In this document: piece after piece, positions 1 to 6,542 of the stretch
Numbering within the stretch: the stretch's first letter is position 1
How the letters are laid out: every line of letters begins with the position of its first letter
Assembly (NCBI GenBank): GCA_036260075.1
Contig: DATAAM010000138.1
Span: 1-35,996 of the forward strand
Length of the DNA stretch: 35,996 bases
Source: DATAAM01 sp036260075
GTDB lineage: Bacteria; Actinomycetota; Acidimicrobiia; Acidimicrobiales; JAHWLA01
Direction of reading: 5' to 3'
Notes under the pieces: generated by a model
The model's database searches: none
Told to the model about the DNA's origin: nothing
Seen by the model: only the letters and a program-made list of their open reading frames with translations
Program-made: the position numbers and the translations under genes

Positions 1-2
1 CG

Positions 3-602
3 GCGCCCGGCTCGCTCGGCTACGGCGGCACCTTCGAGGTCAAGGTCGACGTGCCCGCCGAGCAGGTCGACAGCGTGGTGCTCGTGCGGCGCACGGCCAT
101 CACGCACCTGGTCGACGGCGGCCAGCGGGCCGTCGTGCTCCCCGTGGTCGCCCGTCAGGGCAAGACGCTCACGGTGGCCGCGCCCCCGAACTCGGCTGTC
201 GCTCCCGCGGGCCCGTACATGCTGTTCGTCAACCGCACCACGGCGGCGGGCAAGGTGCCGTCCGTCTCGGTGGGGGTGACGGTGGGCGGTGGCGTGGGTG
301 CCGTGGCTGCCGCCGCGGGCGCCGAGTCGTCGACGGCGGAAGCGGCGGCCGACGGCGGAGCGGCTCCCTCGGCGGCGCGGCCCGCTGTCGACCTCGACAG
401 CGCCGGGGCGGTGCCGGTGGAGGCGGAGCTCGCCTTCCACGAGATCGCCGAGGTGTCCGGCATCCCGCACGGGCACGGTGCCCACGGCCACACGGCGGGT
501 GACGTGGCCTGGCGGTGGCTGCCGGTGGTGGCCGCGCTCGTCGTGGTCGCCAACGTGGGGCCCCGGCTGCGGCGCCTGCGGAGGGGCGAAGGGGCCGGCT
601 GA
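3..602 (+). CDS. Galactose-oxidase-like (DUF1929) protein, C-terminal part
   Basis: The gene enters the window from the left and only its last 199 codons are seen. The first ~95 residues match the early-set Ig-like domain (DUF1929) that ends galactose oxidase and glyoxal oxidase: GSLGYGGTF, AITHLVDGGQR, the PPNSAVAPAGPYMLFV block and a VPSV ending. In galactose oxidase the His of the equivalent ATH segment is a copper ligand, and it is present here (ITH). After it comes an Ala-rich low-complexity stretch, a His-rich patch (HGHGAHGHTAG) and one membrane helix (WLPVVAALVVVANV) followed by Arg residues. The protein is therefore probably a surface enzyme or kelch-type protein anchored at its C-terminus with a short basic cytoplasmic tail. 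Whether the missing part carries the other copper ligands cannot be told. The C-terminal anchor is unlike secreted fungal galactose oxidase. Confidence 0.75.
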   Translation, partial: APGSLGYGGTFEVKVDVPAEQVDSVVLVRRTAITHLVDGGQRAVVLPVVARQGKTLTVAAPPNSAVAPAGPYMLFVNRTTAAGKVPSVSVGVTVGGGVGAVAAAAGAESSTAEAAADGGAAPSAARPAVDLDSAGAVPVEAELAFHEIAEVSGIPHGHGAHGHTAGDVAWRWLPVVAALVVVANVGPRLRRLRRGEGAG

Positions 603-609
603 CAAGGGT

Positions 610-649
610 GCCGGTGGCGGGCCTGGGGGGGGTTGGGCCCGCCACCGGC
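610..649. terminator. GC-rich hairpin after the DUF1929 gene
   Basis: A perfect 14-bp stem (610-623 with 636-649) encloses a G-rich 12-base loop and begins 8 bases after the stop codon. No T-run follows, which is usual for GC-rich actinobacterial terminators. It also lies downstream of the minus-strand sigma gene, though about 130 bases past its stop. Confidence 0.65.
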
Positions 650-783
650 GATCCGGCGGAGCGGCGGCCGGGCGCCTGGGGGACCCCCCCGTCGCCCTGT
701 ATCCGTCGCCCTTCGATGTCGAAGTTCTTACCGGATTGCGTCCCTTTGCCTGAAAGATTCTGCAGCGTGGAGTGTACTTCCTC

Positions 784-1854
784 CTAGCGAAGCGGGTGAG
801 GCACGCAGACGGGAGGATCGAGCGGCCCGCCGCCGATGCACGCCAGTGGCACCCGCTCGCCCCGGTCGTAGCCGTGCAGTGTGGCCACGTCCTCCCCCCC
901 GGCGGGGTGCGGCACACCCACCAGCTTGTTCTCGGGCGTGGCCACGTCGGTCCGCGGCGCCGGAGGCCTCGTGGCCGCGGCGACGTGCACGCCCCGGTCG
1001 GCCCCGCCGTGCACCGCCGAGCCGGTATGGGGGACGGCCGCCCGGGGGGAGGCCGCCACCGCGGCGGGGACCGGGGCGGGGGGCGGAGCGGGGCCCGAGG
1101 AGGACACCACCTGGGCCACTCGCGGCGCCGGGCTGGGGGCGGGCGCCAGCACGCCCACGACGGCCACCACCACGGTGGCGCCGAACGAGCCCAGGGCCTG
1201 GGCCACCTCAGGCCTGACGCGCAGGCGCCAGCGCCACACAGGCAACCCCGAGAGCACGCCCGCGACGCGCTCCCGGAGGCGGCTGCGAGCCCGGAAGAGG
1301 CGCAGGCTGCTGCGATCCTGCTCCCGCTTGGTGGCGCCGTGGGGGCGCGTGGGCGAGAGCGCCTCCAGGATCACCCGCCGGTCGGCGTCGGACATGTCCG
1401 CTATCGCAGCCAGCACGCGGTCGAGGTTGAGGTGCCAAACCGCCTGCTCCTCCACGTCGGTGGCAGCGGGCACGTCGGGCACGGTGCCCCGGGGCAGGGC
1501 CCGGGTCCCGGCGTCGCGGACGGCGTTCAGCCCCAGGTTCCAGCCCGCCAGCTTGGCCAGGTCGACGACAGCCTCCACCGGCAACGGCTTGCGGCGGCAG
1601 CGGGCCGCCAAGCGGATGAACACCTCCTGGACGATGTCGTCCACGTCGGCGGGCTGCACCAGCCGGCCGAGCACCCGGCGCAGCTCCGGCTCGATCTCCC
1701 CCCACACGGCCGAAAGAAATTCCGGCGTGGCGTGTGTGGGTGGGATGAGGGGTCGATCGACATGCGACGCACGAGGATCCGGGCGCGGCTCTACGCGCTG
1801 GCGGCGACGACGCTGGTGCCTGCCACCATCGTCGGCTCGAGCCTCTTCGCCCAT
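784..1854 (-). CDS. ECF-like sigma factor with C-terminal membrane anchor and outer tail
   Basis: Residues ~45-115 match sigma region 2 (PADVDDIVQEVFIRLAARC) and ~135-200 match region 4 (MSDADRRVILEAL and a basic helix), so the front part is an ECF-type RNA polymerase sigma factor. Unlike a normal ECF factor (~180-200 aa) it continues: a hydrophobic segment at ~219-240 looks like a membrane helix, followed by ~115 Pro/Ala-rich residues ending in a two-cysteine motif (CIGGG...PPVC). The sigma part would be tethered inside and the tail exposed outside. No separate anti-sigma gene is visible. The start is uncertain. The ATG at 1854 has GAGGAG two bases upstream, but its first ~45 residues look non-coding and overlap the opposite gene at 1762. 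The only other in-frame start is GTG at 1707, which gives 307 aa and cuts close to region 2. It sits head-to-head with the secreted peptide gene. Confidence 0.72.
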   Translation of the reverse strand: MGEEARADDGGRHQRRRRQRVEPRPDPRASHVDRPLIPPTHATPEFLSAVWGEIEPELRRVLGRLVQPADVDDIVQEVFIRLAARCRRKPLPVEAVVDLAKLAGWNLGLNAVRDAGTRALPRGTVPDVPAATDVEEQAVWHLNLDRVLAAIADMSDADRRVILEALSPTRPHGATKREQDRSSLRLFRARSRLRERVAGVLSGLPVWRWRLRVRPEVAQALGSFGATVVVAVVGVLAPAPSPAPRVAQVVSSSGPAPPPAPVPAAVAASPRAAVPHTGSAVHGGADRGVHVAAATRPPAPRTDVATPENKLVGVPHPAGGEDVATLHGYDRGERVPLACIGGGPLDPPVCVPHPLR

Positions 1855-1965
1855 GGCTCCTCTCGTGCAATCGCGACGGACACGACGCTACCCACCGTGC
1901 CGGAGTGCGTCGGCGTGACCATCAACGTCACCCAGCCACCGATCACGGCGTTCGTCTGTCCCTGA
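1762..1965 (+). CDS. Small secreted protein, 67 aa
   Basis: This short ORF starts at an ATG preceded by GATGAGGGG about nine bases upstream. It has a clear signal peptide: basic MRRTRIRARLY, a hydrophobic ALAATTLVPATIVG core and a likely cleavage near AHGSSRA. The mature part is only ~30 residues and holds two cysteines (ECVG...TQPP...FVCP), probably a disulfide loop. Codon third positions are mostly G or C. It lies head-to-head with, and overlaps the annotated start of, the membrane-tethered sigma factor, whose own tail ends in a similar C-[IV]-G...PP...V-C pattern. No family recognised. A role as ligand or target of the neighbouring sigma factor is inference only. Confidence 0.5.
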   Translation: MRRTRIRARLYALAATTLVPATIVGSSLFAHGSSRAIATDTTLPTVPECVGVTINVTQPPITAFVCP

Positions 1966-2047
1966 GCGTCGTTCGACGGCGGCGGCTGGTTCTCCTGCGC
2001 GGGCCCTGGAGGGGGAGTCCGCACAGGAGGACTCGCCGGTCGGCGGA

Positions 2048-2086
2048 CGGAGGCGGGGCGGCCGCTCGGCGAGCGCGCCGCCTCCG
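2048..2086 (-). terminator. Hairpin after the six-cysteine protein gene
   Basis: CGGAGGCGG at 2048-2056 pairs perfectly with CCGCCTCCG at 2078-2086 across a GC-rich 21-base interior that can pair further. It starts 18 bases beyond the stop of the minus-strand gene ending at 2104. Confidence 0.45.
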
Positions 2087-2103
2087 CCCGGCCGTTCGAG
2101 GTG

Positions 2104-2526
2104 TCAGCAGGTGTCGCCGAAGGGGCCGAGGTACAGGCAGGACCCGACCTCGAAGCCGATCGGGCCCGTGCCCGTGCACACGCCGCCCGCCAGCGCGCCG
2201 CAGGTGCCGGCGTGGGCCTGCAAGCCGACTGCCGACGTGTTCCGGTCGGTCACGGCGGCACCGAAGCCTTGGTCGACGGCACCGACGCAGAAGAAGACCC
2301 CTTCCACGATCAGCACGCCGTCGGAGCCGACGTCGTTGGTGGCACGGTCGAGCGACACGCGGCCGATCGGGTTGGCGTCGAGGATGAACTCGCCGGGGTC
2401 GTCGAGCCCCGAGCCGCAGTGACCGGCCTGCGCGGGCGTGGCGGTTCCCACGAACCCCGCGGTGCCGATGACGGCCAGGCCTGCAAGGACAACAGCGCGG
2501 CGAAGCCGCGTGCTGGAACTGCGCAT
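2104..2526 (-). CDS. Secreted six-cysteine protein, 140 aa
   Basis: The product begins with a textbook signal peptide (basic MRSSSTRLRR, hydrophobic AVVLAGLAVIGTAGFVG, cleavage after ATPAQA). The ~106-residue mature protein has six cysteines (GHC, FFC, GTC, GVC, GSC and a terminal DTC), enough for three disulfides, and no membrane segment, so it is probably exported and folds outside. The ATG at 2526 is chosen because AGGAG lies 8 bases upstream; another ATG two codons earlier is only 2 bases from it. The reading frame stays open far upstream, but that part has no coding character. The mature part resembles small Gly-rich exported proteins of actinobacteria, but I recognise no named family. 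It appears to be a single-gene unit with a hairpin downstream. Confidence 0.7.
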   Translation of the reverse strand: MRSSSTRLRRAVVLAGLAVIGTAGFVGTATPAQAGHCGSGLDDPGEFILDANPIGRVSLDRATNDVGSDGVLIVEGVFFCVGAVDQGFGAAVTDRNTSAVGLQAHAGTCGALAGGVCTGTGPIGFEVGSCLYLGPFGDTC

Positions 2527-2718
2527 GTGCATGTCTCCTCTCGTCGACGGGACGCAGAGGGCCGACCGGGCCTGGTACGACACCGGAGGACACAGCTCAC
2601 CCCCAAGCCTTGAAACGGCCCGTGTCCTTCCCCGACGGGACCCTACGCACCCCCGCCGGGCCCGTGCAACCGACCCCAGGTGCGCGTCCGCGCGACCCCA
2701 CCGCCGACCGTCTTCGAC

Positions 2719-3077
2719 TGTCCGAGGATCGCGCAGGCCCATGTCGAGCACATGCTCGCCGAGGGGATGACGCCCCCACGAGATCCTCGACGCGTATCCG
2801 TACCTGGAGGCGGATGACATCCAGGAGGCGCTGGAGTACGCGGCGGAGGCCGTCCGCGAACGTGAACTCCCCTCCGCCGAGGCGCTTGAGGTTCCTGCTC
2901 GACGAGTCTGCCTCTGCCGAGCCTCGTCCTGTTCCGCGCGCCGTGACCAGGCGTCCGAACAGCCACGCGGCCCTGCTCTGGAGAATCTCGAATCAGTTCG
3001 TGGCGGATCTCGAAACAGGCGTCGTCGTCGTCATCGGCGACGATCGCGTGCGGGTCCGTCGTCTCCCCATCGAGTAG
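2719..3077 (+). pseudogene. Decayed DUF433/DUF5615 toxin-antitoxin pair
   Basis: This stretch is a broken relative of the intact pair at 5324-5925. The antitoxin part reads CPRI...HVEHMLAEGMT from 2719, then needs a one-base shift at the C-run 2773-2777 to continue as HEILDAYPYLEADDIQEALEY and AAEAVRERELPSAE, which matches the intact DUF433 C-terminus. The toxin part starts at TTG 2886 with LRFLLDES, the same as the intact toxin's opening. It then loses the middle of the protein and ends RVRVRRLPIE at the stop 3075-3077, matching RVRIRRLPM of the intact copy. In another frame PSLVLFRAP is still readable (intact: PSVVLFRRAP). About half of the toxin is deleted and several frameshifts are present, so neither protein can be made. 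It is similar but not identical to the intact copy, so it is an old paralogue or a separate arrival. Confidence 0.75.
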
Positions 3078-3320
3078 CCCGGCACCCTGCCGAGCCCAAG
3101 AGCCAGTGGTTCGAGCAATGACAGGTTGTGGACCTGGGGTGTCAATATGCGAACACCCCCACGGTGACTGCCCCGTCCATCGTGCTTGCGCCGAACACGC
3201 CGCTCCGGCGGGGTTCGGGCCGTCGCTGAACGACCTGTCGCATGCTCTGCGACTCCGCAGGCTCGATGTCCTCGTGGAGGTCCCTCAACGGCGCGATAGC
3301 CCTAGGTCCTTCGATCGTTC

Positions 3321-3707
3321 TCAGACCTTGATGACTTCAAGGCCCGGAACCTCGACGTAGTCGTGGTCCTGCGTGACCACCGGAACCCCGAGCGACATCG
3401 CCGTGGCGGCGATCCATGAGTCGTTCACCGGCATTCGCTGGCCGCTGTCCCGAAGCAGGATGCGAAGCTTTGCCCAGTGGTCCGCGACCCGGTCGTCGAT
3501 TGAAACCGGCTGCATGGCCAGCGCCTGGGTCAGCGTCGCGAGACGACGGTCACGGCTTTCAATATCCGTGGCAGCCAGCACGCCGGCACGAAGCTCACCG
3601 ATGGTGATCACGGAGACGCCAATCTCCTCGGGAAGTGCGTGGATGTCGAGCGTTCGGCCCGTCTCGCGGGCGATGAACAGCGTCGTATCGCCGATGCCTC
3701 GACTCAC
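3321..3707 (-). CDS. vapC: VapC-family PIN-domain toxin
   Basis: 128 residues, the normal size for a VapC ribonuclease. The PIN-domain acidic residues that bind Mg2+ are visible: D7 in GDTTLFI, E38 in ITIGELRAG, D96 in VNDSWIAATA and D114/D116 in TQDHDY. Such toxins cleave RNA (often tRNA or rRNA) when their antitoxin is degraded. It starts with GTG at 3707, overlapping the antitoxin stop (GTGA), so the two genes are translationally coupled. All catalytic positions are intact, so it is probably functional. The RNA target cannot be predicted. It lies in the accessory patch next to other toxin-antitoxin genes. Confidence 0.9.
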   Translation of the reverse strand: MSRGIGDTTLFIARETGRTLDIHALPEEIGVSVITIGELRAGVLAATDIESRDRRLATLTQALAMQPVSIDDRVADHWAKLRILLRDSGQRMPVNDSWIAATAMSLGVPVVTQDHDYVEVPGLEVIKV

Positions 3708-3955
3708 ATCGGCAGGTCGTCGGTGGTGCCGGGCGCAAGATCAGCCAGTTCGTCGACGAGGCCGGCGTCGGCTTGGTGTCGGACGACCCGGCGAACGAAC
3801 TCGTTTCGGGTAAGCCACAGAGGTCGCCGACCGAGCGGCTGGAGCACGGCGACCGGACGGCCGTCGATGGTGATGGTGATTGCCTCTCCCGCTTGCACGC
3901 GGTCGAGCAAGCCTCTGGTGTTGTTGCGGAGTTCGCGGGAAGCGGCCTCAGCCAT
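3704..3955 (-). CDS. vapB: Phd/VapB-type antitoxin
   Basis: 83 residues. The N-terminal ~45 (SRELRNNTRGLLDRVQAGE, then ITITIDGRPVAVLQPL) are a Phd/YefM-fold DNA-binding domain. The C-terminal ~38 residues (RHQADAGLVDELADLAPGT) are the variable part that normally wraps the toxin. It should neutralise the VapC encoded directly downstream and repress their shared promoter. The ATG at 3955 has no Shine-Dalgarno sequence but sits exactly 6 bases after a TACACT -10 box, so the message is probably leaderless. It is divergent from the TauE/SafE gene. Confidence 0.9.
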   Translation of the reverse strand: MAEAASRELRNNTRGLLDRVQAGEAITITIDGRPVAVLQPLGRRPLWLTRNEFVRRVVRHQADAGLVDELADLAPGTTDDLPM

Positions 3956-3961
3956 GCGACG

Positions 3962-3970
3962 AGTGTAGCA
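3962..3970 (-). promoter_or_regulatory. Extended -10 promoter of vapBC (leaderless)
   Basis: On the minus strand TGC-TACACT (3970 to 3962) is an extended -10 element. Six bases separate it from the vapB ATG at 3955, which puts the predicted transcription start on the A of the start codon. No good -35 box is visible. Confidence 0.6.
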
Positions 3971-4081
3971 TCTGTGCGACGGACGAGCCTTGTGCGGGAA
4001 CCGTCCACTCCGTGGACGCGTGGCTGAGGATCCGGCCAGTCACCTCTCAAGCCCACTGTCGGGGCCACCTAAAACCCGACC

Positions 4082-4122
4082 TTGACAGTCGGGATTGAAA
4101 CCTGATCGAATCGGTCAGGTTT
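4082..4122 (+). promoter_or_regulatory. Promoter and palindromic operator of the TauE/SafE gene
   Basis: A perfect -35 box TTGACA (4082-4087) is followed after 18 bases by TCGAAT (4106-4111). A 25-base palindrome, arms AAACCTGATCG (4098-4108) and CGGTCAGGTTT (4112-4122) with one mismatch, covers the -10 box and start site, as expected for a repressor site. A smaller dyad, CCCGAC/GTCGGG (4075-4093), brackets the -35. The ACCTGA...TCAGGT core is reminiscent of sites of Rrf2-family regulators, but that link is a guess; no regulator gene is adjacent. Confidence 0.65.
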
Positions 4123-4145
4123 CCACCCCGACTCTCGGAGGTCCC

Positions 4146-5033
4146 GTGCGCCGTCTGCTCACCTTCGGCTTGGCCGGCCTCGTGGCCCAACTCGTCGACG
4201 GCTCCCTCGGGATGGGCTACGGGGTGACGTCGACCTCGTTCCTTCTCACCTCGGGCACGGCGGCTGCGCTGGCCTCGGCCAGCGTCCATCTGGCCGAGGT
4301 CGGGACCAGCCTGGTGTCGGGGGTGGCCCACCACCGCTTCGGCAACGTCGACTGGCGGGCACTGCGCTGGATGGCGATCCCGGGCGCACTGGGCGCCTTC
4401 CTCGGGGCGACGGTCCTCAGCTCGCTCTCGGCCGAGGCGGCCAAGCCGTGGGTGGCGGTCGCACTGGCCCTTCTCGGCGTCTATGTGCTGGTGCGCTCCC
4501 GCACCGGCCGCAGCGTGGGCGAGGTGGTGGCCCGCCGTCCCCACGGCGGCCGCTTCTTCGCCACGCTCGGGGTGGGGGCCGGCTTCCTCGACGCCGCCGG
4601 AGGCGGAGGCTGGGGACCTCTGGGGACCTCCACGCTGCTCGCCGCTGGGCGCATGGAGGCCCGGCGGGTCATCGGTACCGTGTCGGCGGGCGAGTTCTTG
4701 GTGTCGGTGGGGGCGAGCATCGGGTTCTTGGTGGCCCTGCCCTGGCACGAGATCGACCCGGCGCTGGTGAGCGCCCTCCTCGTCGGCGGAGCCGTCGCCG
4801 CCCCCTTCGCGGCCTGGCTGACCCAGCGCCTCGACCAGCGCACGCTGGGCACCGCGATCGGGGGATTCATCGTGGCCACCAACGCCCGCACCCTGGCGGG
4901 AGTGCTCGGGATGCGGCCGTCGGTGCTGGCCGTGGCGTCCGTAGTCCTGGCGGCCGTTTGGGTGCTTACCGCCCTGCGCCTCGCGGTCACGGCCCGCCGG
5001 GCGTCCTTCGCCGTGCAGAGTCCTGCCCCCTGA
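4146..5033 (+). CDS. Sulfite exporter TauE/SafE-family membrane protein
   Basis: 295 residues with about eight hydrophobic segments in two repeated halves. Each half opens with the family's glycine-rich signature: LAGLVAQLVDGSLGMGYG near the N-terminus and VGAGFLDAAGGGGWGPL in the middle. TauE/SafE proteins are inner-membrane carriers linked to export of sulfite, sulfonates or other small organic anions; the substrate cannot be read from sequence. GTG at 4146 is chosen because GGAGGT lies just upstream (4137-4142) and the transcript from the TTGACA promoter would begin ~28 bases before it. An in-frame TTG at 4095 would lie inside the promoter. It stands alone, divergent from vapBC, and is probably controlled by the palindrome over its promoter. 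Confidence 0.88.
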   Translation: MRRLLTFGLAGLVAQLVDGSLGMGYGVTSTSFLLTSGTAAALASASVHLAEVGTSLVSGVAHHRFGNVDWRALRWMAIPGALGAFLGATVLSSLSAEAAKPWVAVALALLGVYVLVRSRTGRSVGEVVARRPHGGRFFATLGVGAGFLDAAGGGGWGPLGTSTLLAAGRMEARRVIGTVSAGEFLVSVGASIGFLVALPWHEIDPALVSALLVGGAVAAPFAAWLTQRLDQRTLGTAIGGFIVATNARTLAGVLGMRPSVLAVASVVLAAVWVLTALRLAVTARRASFAVQSPAP

Positions 5034-5311
5034 GTACGTCGGCGAGCGGTCCGCCGCCTGGCAGGAGCGAGCGGGTATCGCGGTAGTTGGCGTGGAACAA
5101 CTCTGCGCATCTCGACCAGCGTCCTCACCGCCGCTTCGCGGTTGTCGCCGGCAGGGCCGCCACCTCGCTCACCTCGTGGTCTGCGTCCATGTGCGTCCGT
5201 CATCGCCCATCGACCCGACGACGGCCGAGAAGTGATCCCCGTGGCACAATGGGCACGCACGTCATGATCTGCTGAGGCACGGAGGTCCGGGCCGGTACAC
5301 CGCCAGCCGCG

Positions 5312-5317
5312 TAACAT
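5312..5317 (+). promoter_or_regulatory. -10 box of the DUF433/DUF5615 operon (leaderless)
   Basis: TAACAT ends 6 bases before the GTG start at 5324, the same geometry as at vapBC. There is no Shine-Dalgarno sequence. The rest of the 290-base gap from 5034 contains no ORF I can support. Confidence 0.5.
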
Positions 5318-5323
5318 GGTGGT

Positions 5324-5554
5324 GTGGCTTTCGAACGCATCTCCGTTGACCACCGGATCATGGGTGGCGTGCCGTGCATCCGGGGGACGCGTATTCCGGT
5401 CGCAACCGTGGTCGGCATGATCGCCGAGGGAATGAGCGTCGAGGAGATCGTGGCCGACTTCCCGCAGCTGACCCCAGACGACATTCATGACGCTCTGCGC
5501 TACGCGGCGGCCGCCGTCGACGAGCGAGAACTGCCGCTGGCTTCGGCCGGTTGA
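5324..5554 (+). CDS. DUF433 antitoxin
   Basis: 76 residues matching the DUF433 family: ISVDHRIMGGVPCIRGTRIP, then a helix-turn-helix-like MIAEGMSVEEIVADFPQLT and DDIHDALRYAAA. DUF433 proteins are small DNA-binding antitoxins, commonly encoded just before a DUF5615 PIN-like toxin, as here. The GTG start has no ribosome site but lies 6 bases after a TAACAT box. Its stop overlaps the toxin start (TTGA), so the toxin is translated by coupling. A decayed relative of the pair lies at 2719-3077. It probably represses its own operon (inference from the family). Confidence 0.85.
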   Translation: MAFERISVDHRIMGGVPCIRGTRIPVATVVGMIAEGMSVEEIVADFPQLTPDDIHDALRYAAAAVDERELPLASAG

Positions 5555-5925
5555 GATTCCTCGTCGACGAGTCGATGTCGGTCCGCGTCGCCCGGCTGCT
5601 CGCCGAAGGAGGCCACGATGCCGTACATGTGGGCGACCTCAGCCTCCTCGGTGCCGTCGACGCCGACGTGATGGAGGCGGCCAGGCACGGGGATCGCATC
5701 CTCGTGAGCGCCGACACCGACTTCGGTGAACTGCTCGCCTTGGGCAACCACGTCGGTCCGAGCGTCGTGCTCTTCCGGCGAGCGCCACATGCGCCGGAGC
5801 AGCAGGCTCACCTTTTGCTCGGGAGCCTCTCCGACATCGGCGACGATCTGTCTCAAGGCGCTGTCGTCGTTCTCAGGCCCGATCGAGTGCGTATCCGTCG
5901 GCTTCCCATGAGATCCGAGGAGTAG
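5551..5925 (+). CDS. DUF5615 PIN-like toxin
   Basis: 124 residues beginning with TTG: RFLVDESMSVRVARLLAEGG, then HDAVHVGDL, and ADTDFGELLALG in the middle, ending VVVLRPDRVRIRRLPM. These are the DUF5615 (PIN-like, Mut7-C-related) signatures, with candidate metal-binding acids in LVDES, GDRILVSADTDF and nearby. Members pair with DUF433 antitoxins and are presumed ribonucleases. The TTG start is supported by its four-base overlap with the antitoxin stop and by the same start in the decayed copy at 2886. Full length and apparently intact. Confidence 0.85.
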   Translation: MRFLVDESMSVRVARLLAEGGHDAVHVGDLSLLGAVDADVMEAARHGDRILVSADTDFGELLALGNHVGPSVVLFRRAPHAPEQQAHLLLGSLSDIGDDLSQGAVVVLRPDRVRIRRLPMRSEE

Positions 5926-6034
5926 CGGTCGAGACGTTTCGTGCAGGTGGCATCGATTCCAAACGAACAGCGGCCTACCCAGGAACCATGGACGACGCGG
6001 GAGCCAGCCCACCACGAGCGGCCTGCCAGGGACG

Positions 6035-6406
6035 TTGAACGCCGACACGTTCGCCGGACGAGTGCGCGAACTCGGTGCCAGGGCCGAACGACTGCGCGCC
6101 CGCCATGCCGAGCTACAGGCGATTGCAGCGGCAGCTCACGCCGGAACGACGCTGCCCACGGTCGAGTGCATCACGGCCGTCCACCACGAACTCGTCGCGG
6201 TCACGGCGACCGCACCCGACGAGCTTCGCAAGGCCGTGGCCCAGGCGTTCGTCCACGAGGTGCGCGTCGAGAGCAAAGACGTGGTGCTGCCGACCTACCG
6301 GCTGTTGCCCGGCCTGCCCGACCCCGCTGCAGCCAGCGATGCGGTTCGTACAATGACAGGCTCGGTGGGCGCTGAGGGACTCGAACCCCCGACCCCCTGG
6401 TTGTAA
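6035..6406 (+). pseudogene. Recombinase C-terminal remnant running into tRNA-Val
   Basis: The frame gives a heptad-like helical segment (RVRELGARAERLRARHAELQ), then DELRKAVAQAFVHEVRVESKD and VVLPTYRLLPG. This resembles the coiled-coil tail of large serine recombinases, where a leucine/arginine-rich helix precedes a short beta tail. The catalytic N-terminal and DNA-binding domains are absent; the preceding 100 bases have no matching sequence. The last residues (GAEGLEPPTPWL) are read from the antisense of the tRNA-Val 3' half, so the stop lies inside the tRNA gene. Genes that end this way are typical of elements inserted at a tRNA. I read it as the surviving edge of a deleted element. The exact left edge is uncertain. 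Confidence 0.6.
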
Positions 6407-6439
6407 GCCAGGTGCTCTTGCCAGCTGAGCTAAGCGCCC
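6366..6439 (-). tRNA. tRNA-Val (anticodon UAC)
   Basis: The minus strand folds as a 74-nt tRNA. The acceptor stem GGGCGCT pairs with AGCGCCC plus discriminator A, the D-arm is AGCTCAGCTGG, the anticodon stem CCTGG/CCAGG encloses loop CTTACAA (anticodon TAC), and the T-arm contains GGTTCGAGTCC. The 3' CCA is not encoded. Its 3' half is overlapped on the other strand by the recombinase remnant, marking it as a former integration site. Confidence 0.95.
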
Positions 6440-6542
6440 AAAGACGACTCAGGGTACAGGCACCGGTGGCGAGGCGGCCGAGTGGGCCGGTACCCTTGCG
6501 GTACGCATAGTGAGCACGAGGCTCACCTCGGGGGGAGACCAC

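Noticed and set aside
772..1761. Plus-strand ORF from 772 leading into the small secreted protein
   Set aside because: It is the shadow of the sigma gene up to 1761; only the part from ATG 1762 has a signal peptide and own ribosome site.
3134..3160. GGGGTGT/ACACCCC dyad as a terminator for the decayed toxin
   Set aside because: Seven weakly placed pairs with a ten-base A/T loop and no link to a live gene end; left unannotated.
5034..5311. Possible minus-strand gene segment (EAAVRTLVEMRRVV and on)
   Set aside because: No start, no family resemblance and uneven codon bias; treated as non-coding.
6366..6406. Protein tail GAEGLEPPTPWL as a conserved domain
   Set aside because: It is the antisense reading of the tRNA-Val 3' half, a known artefact where genes run into tRNAs.
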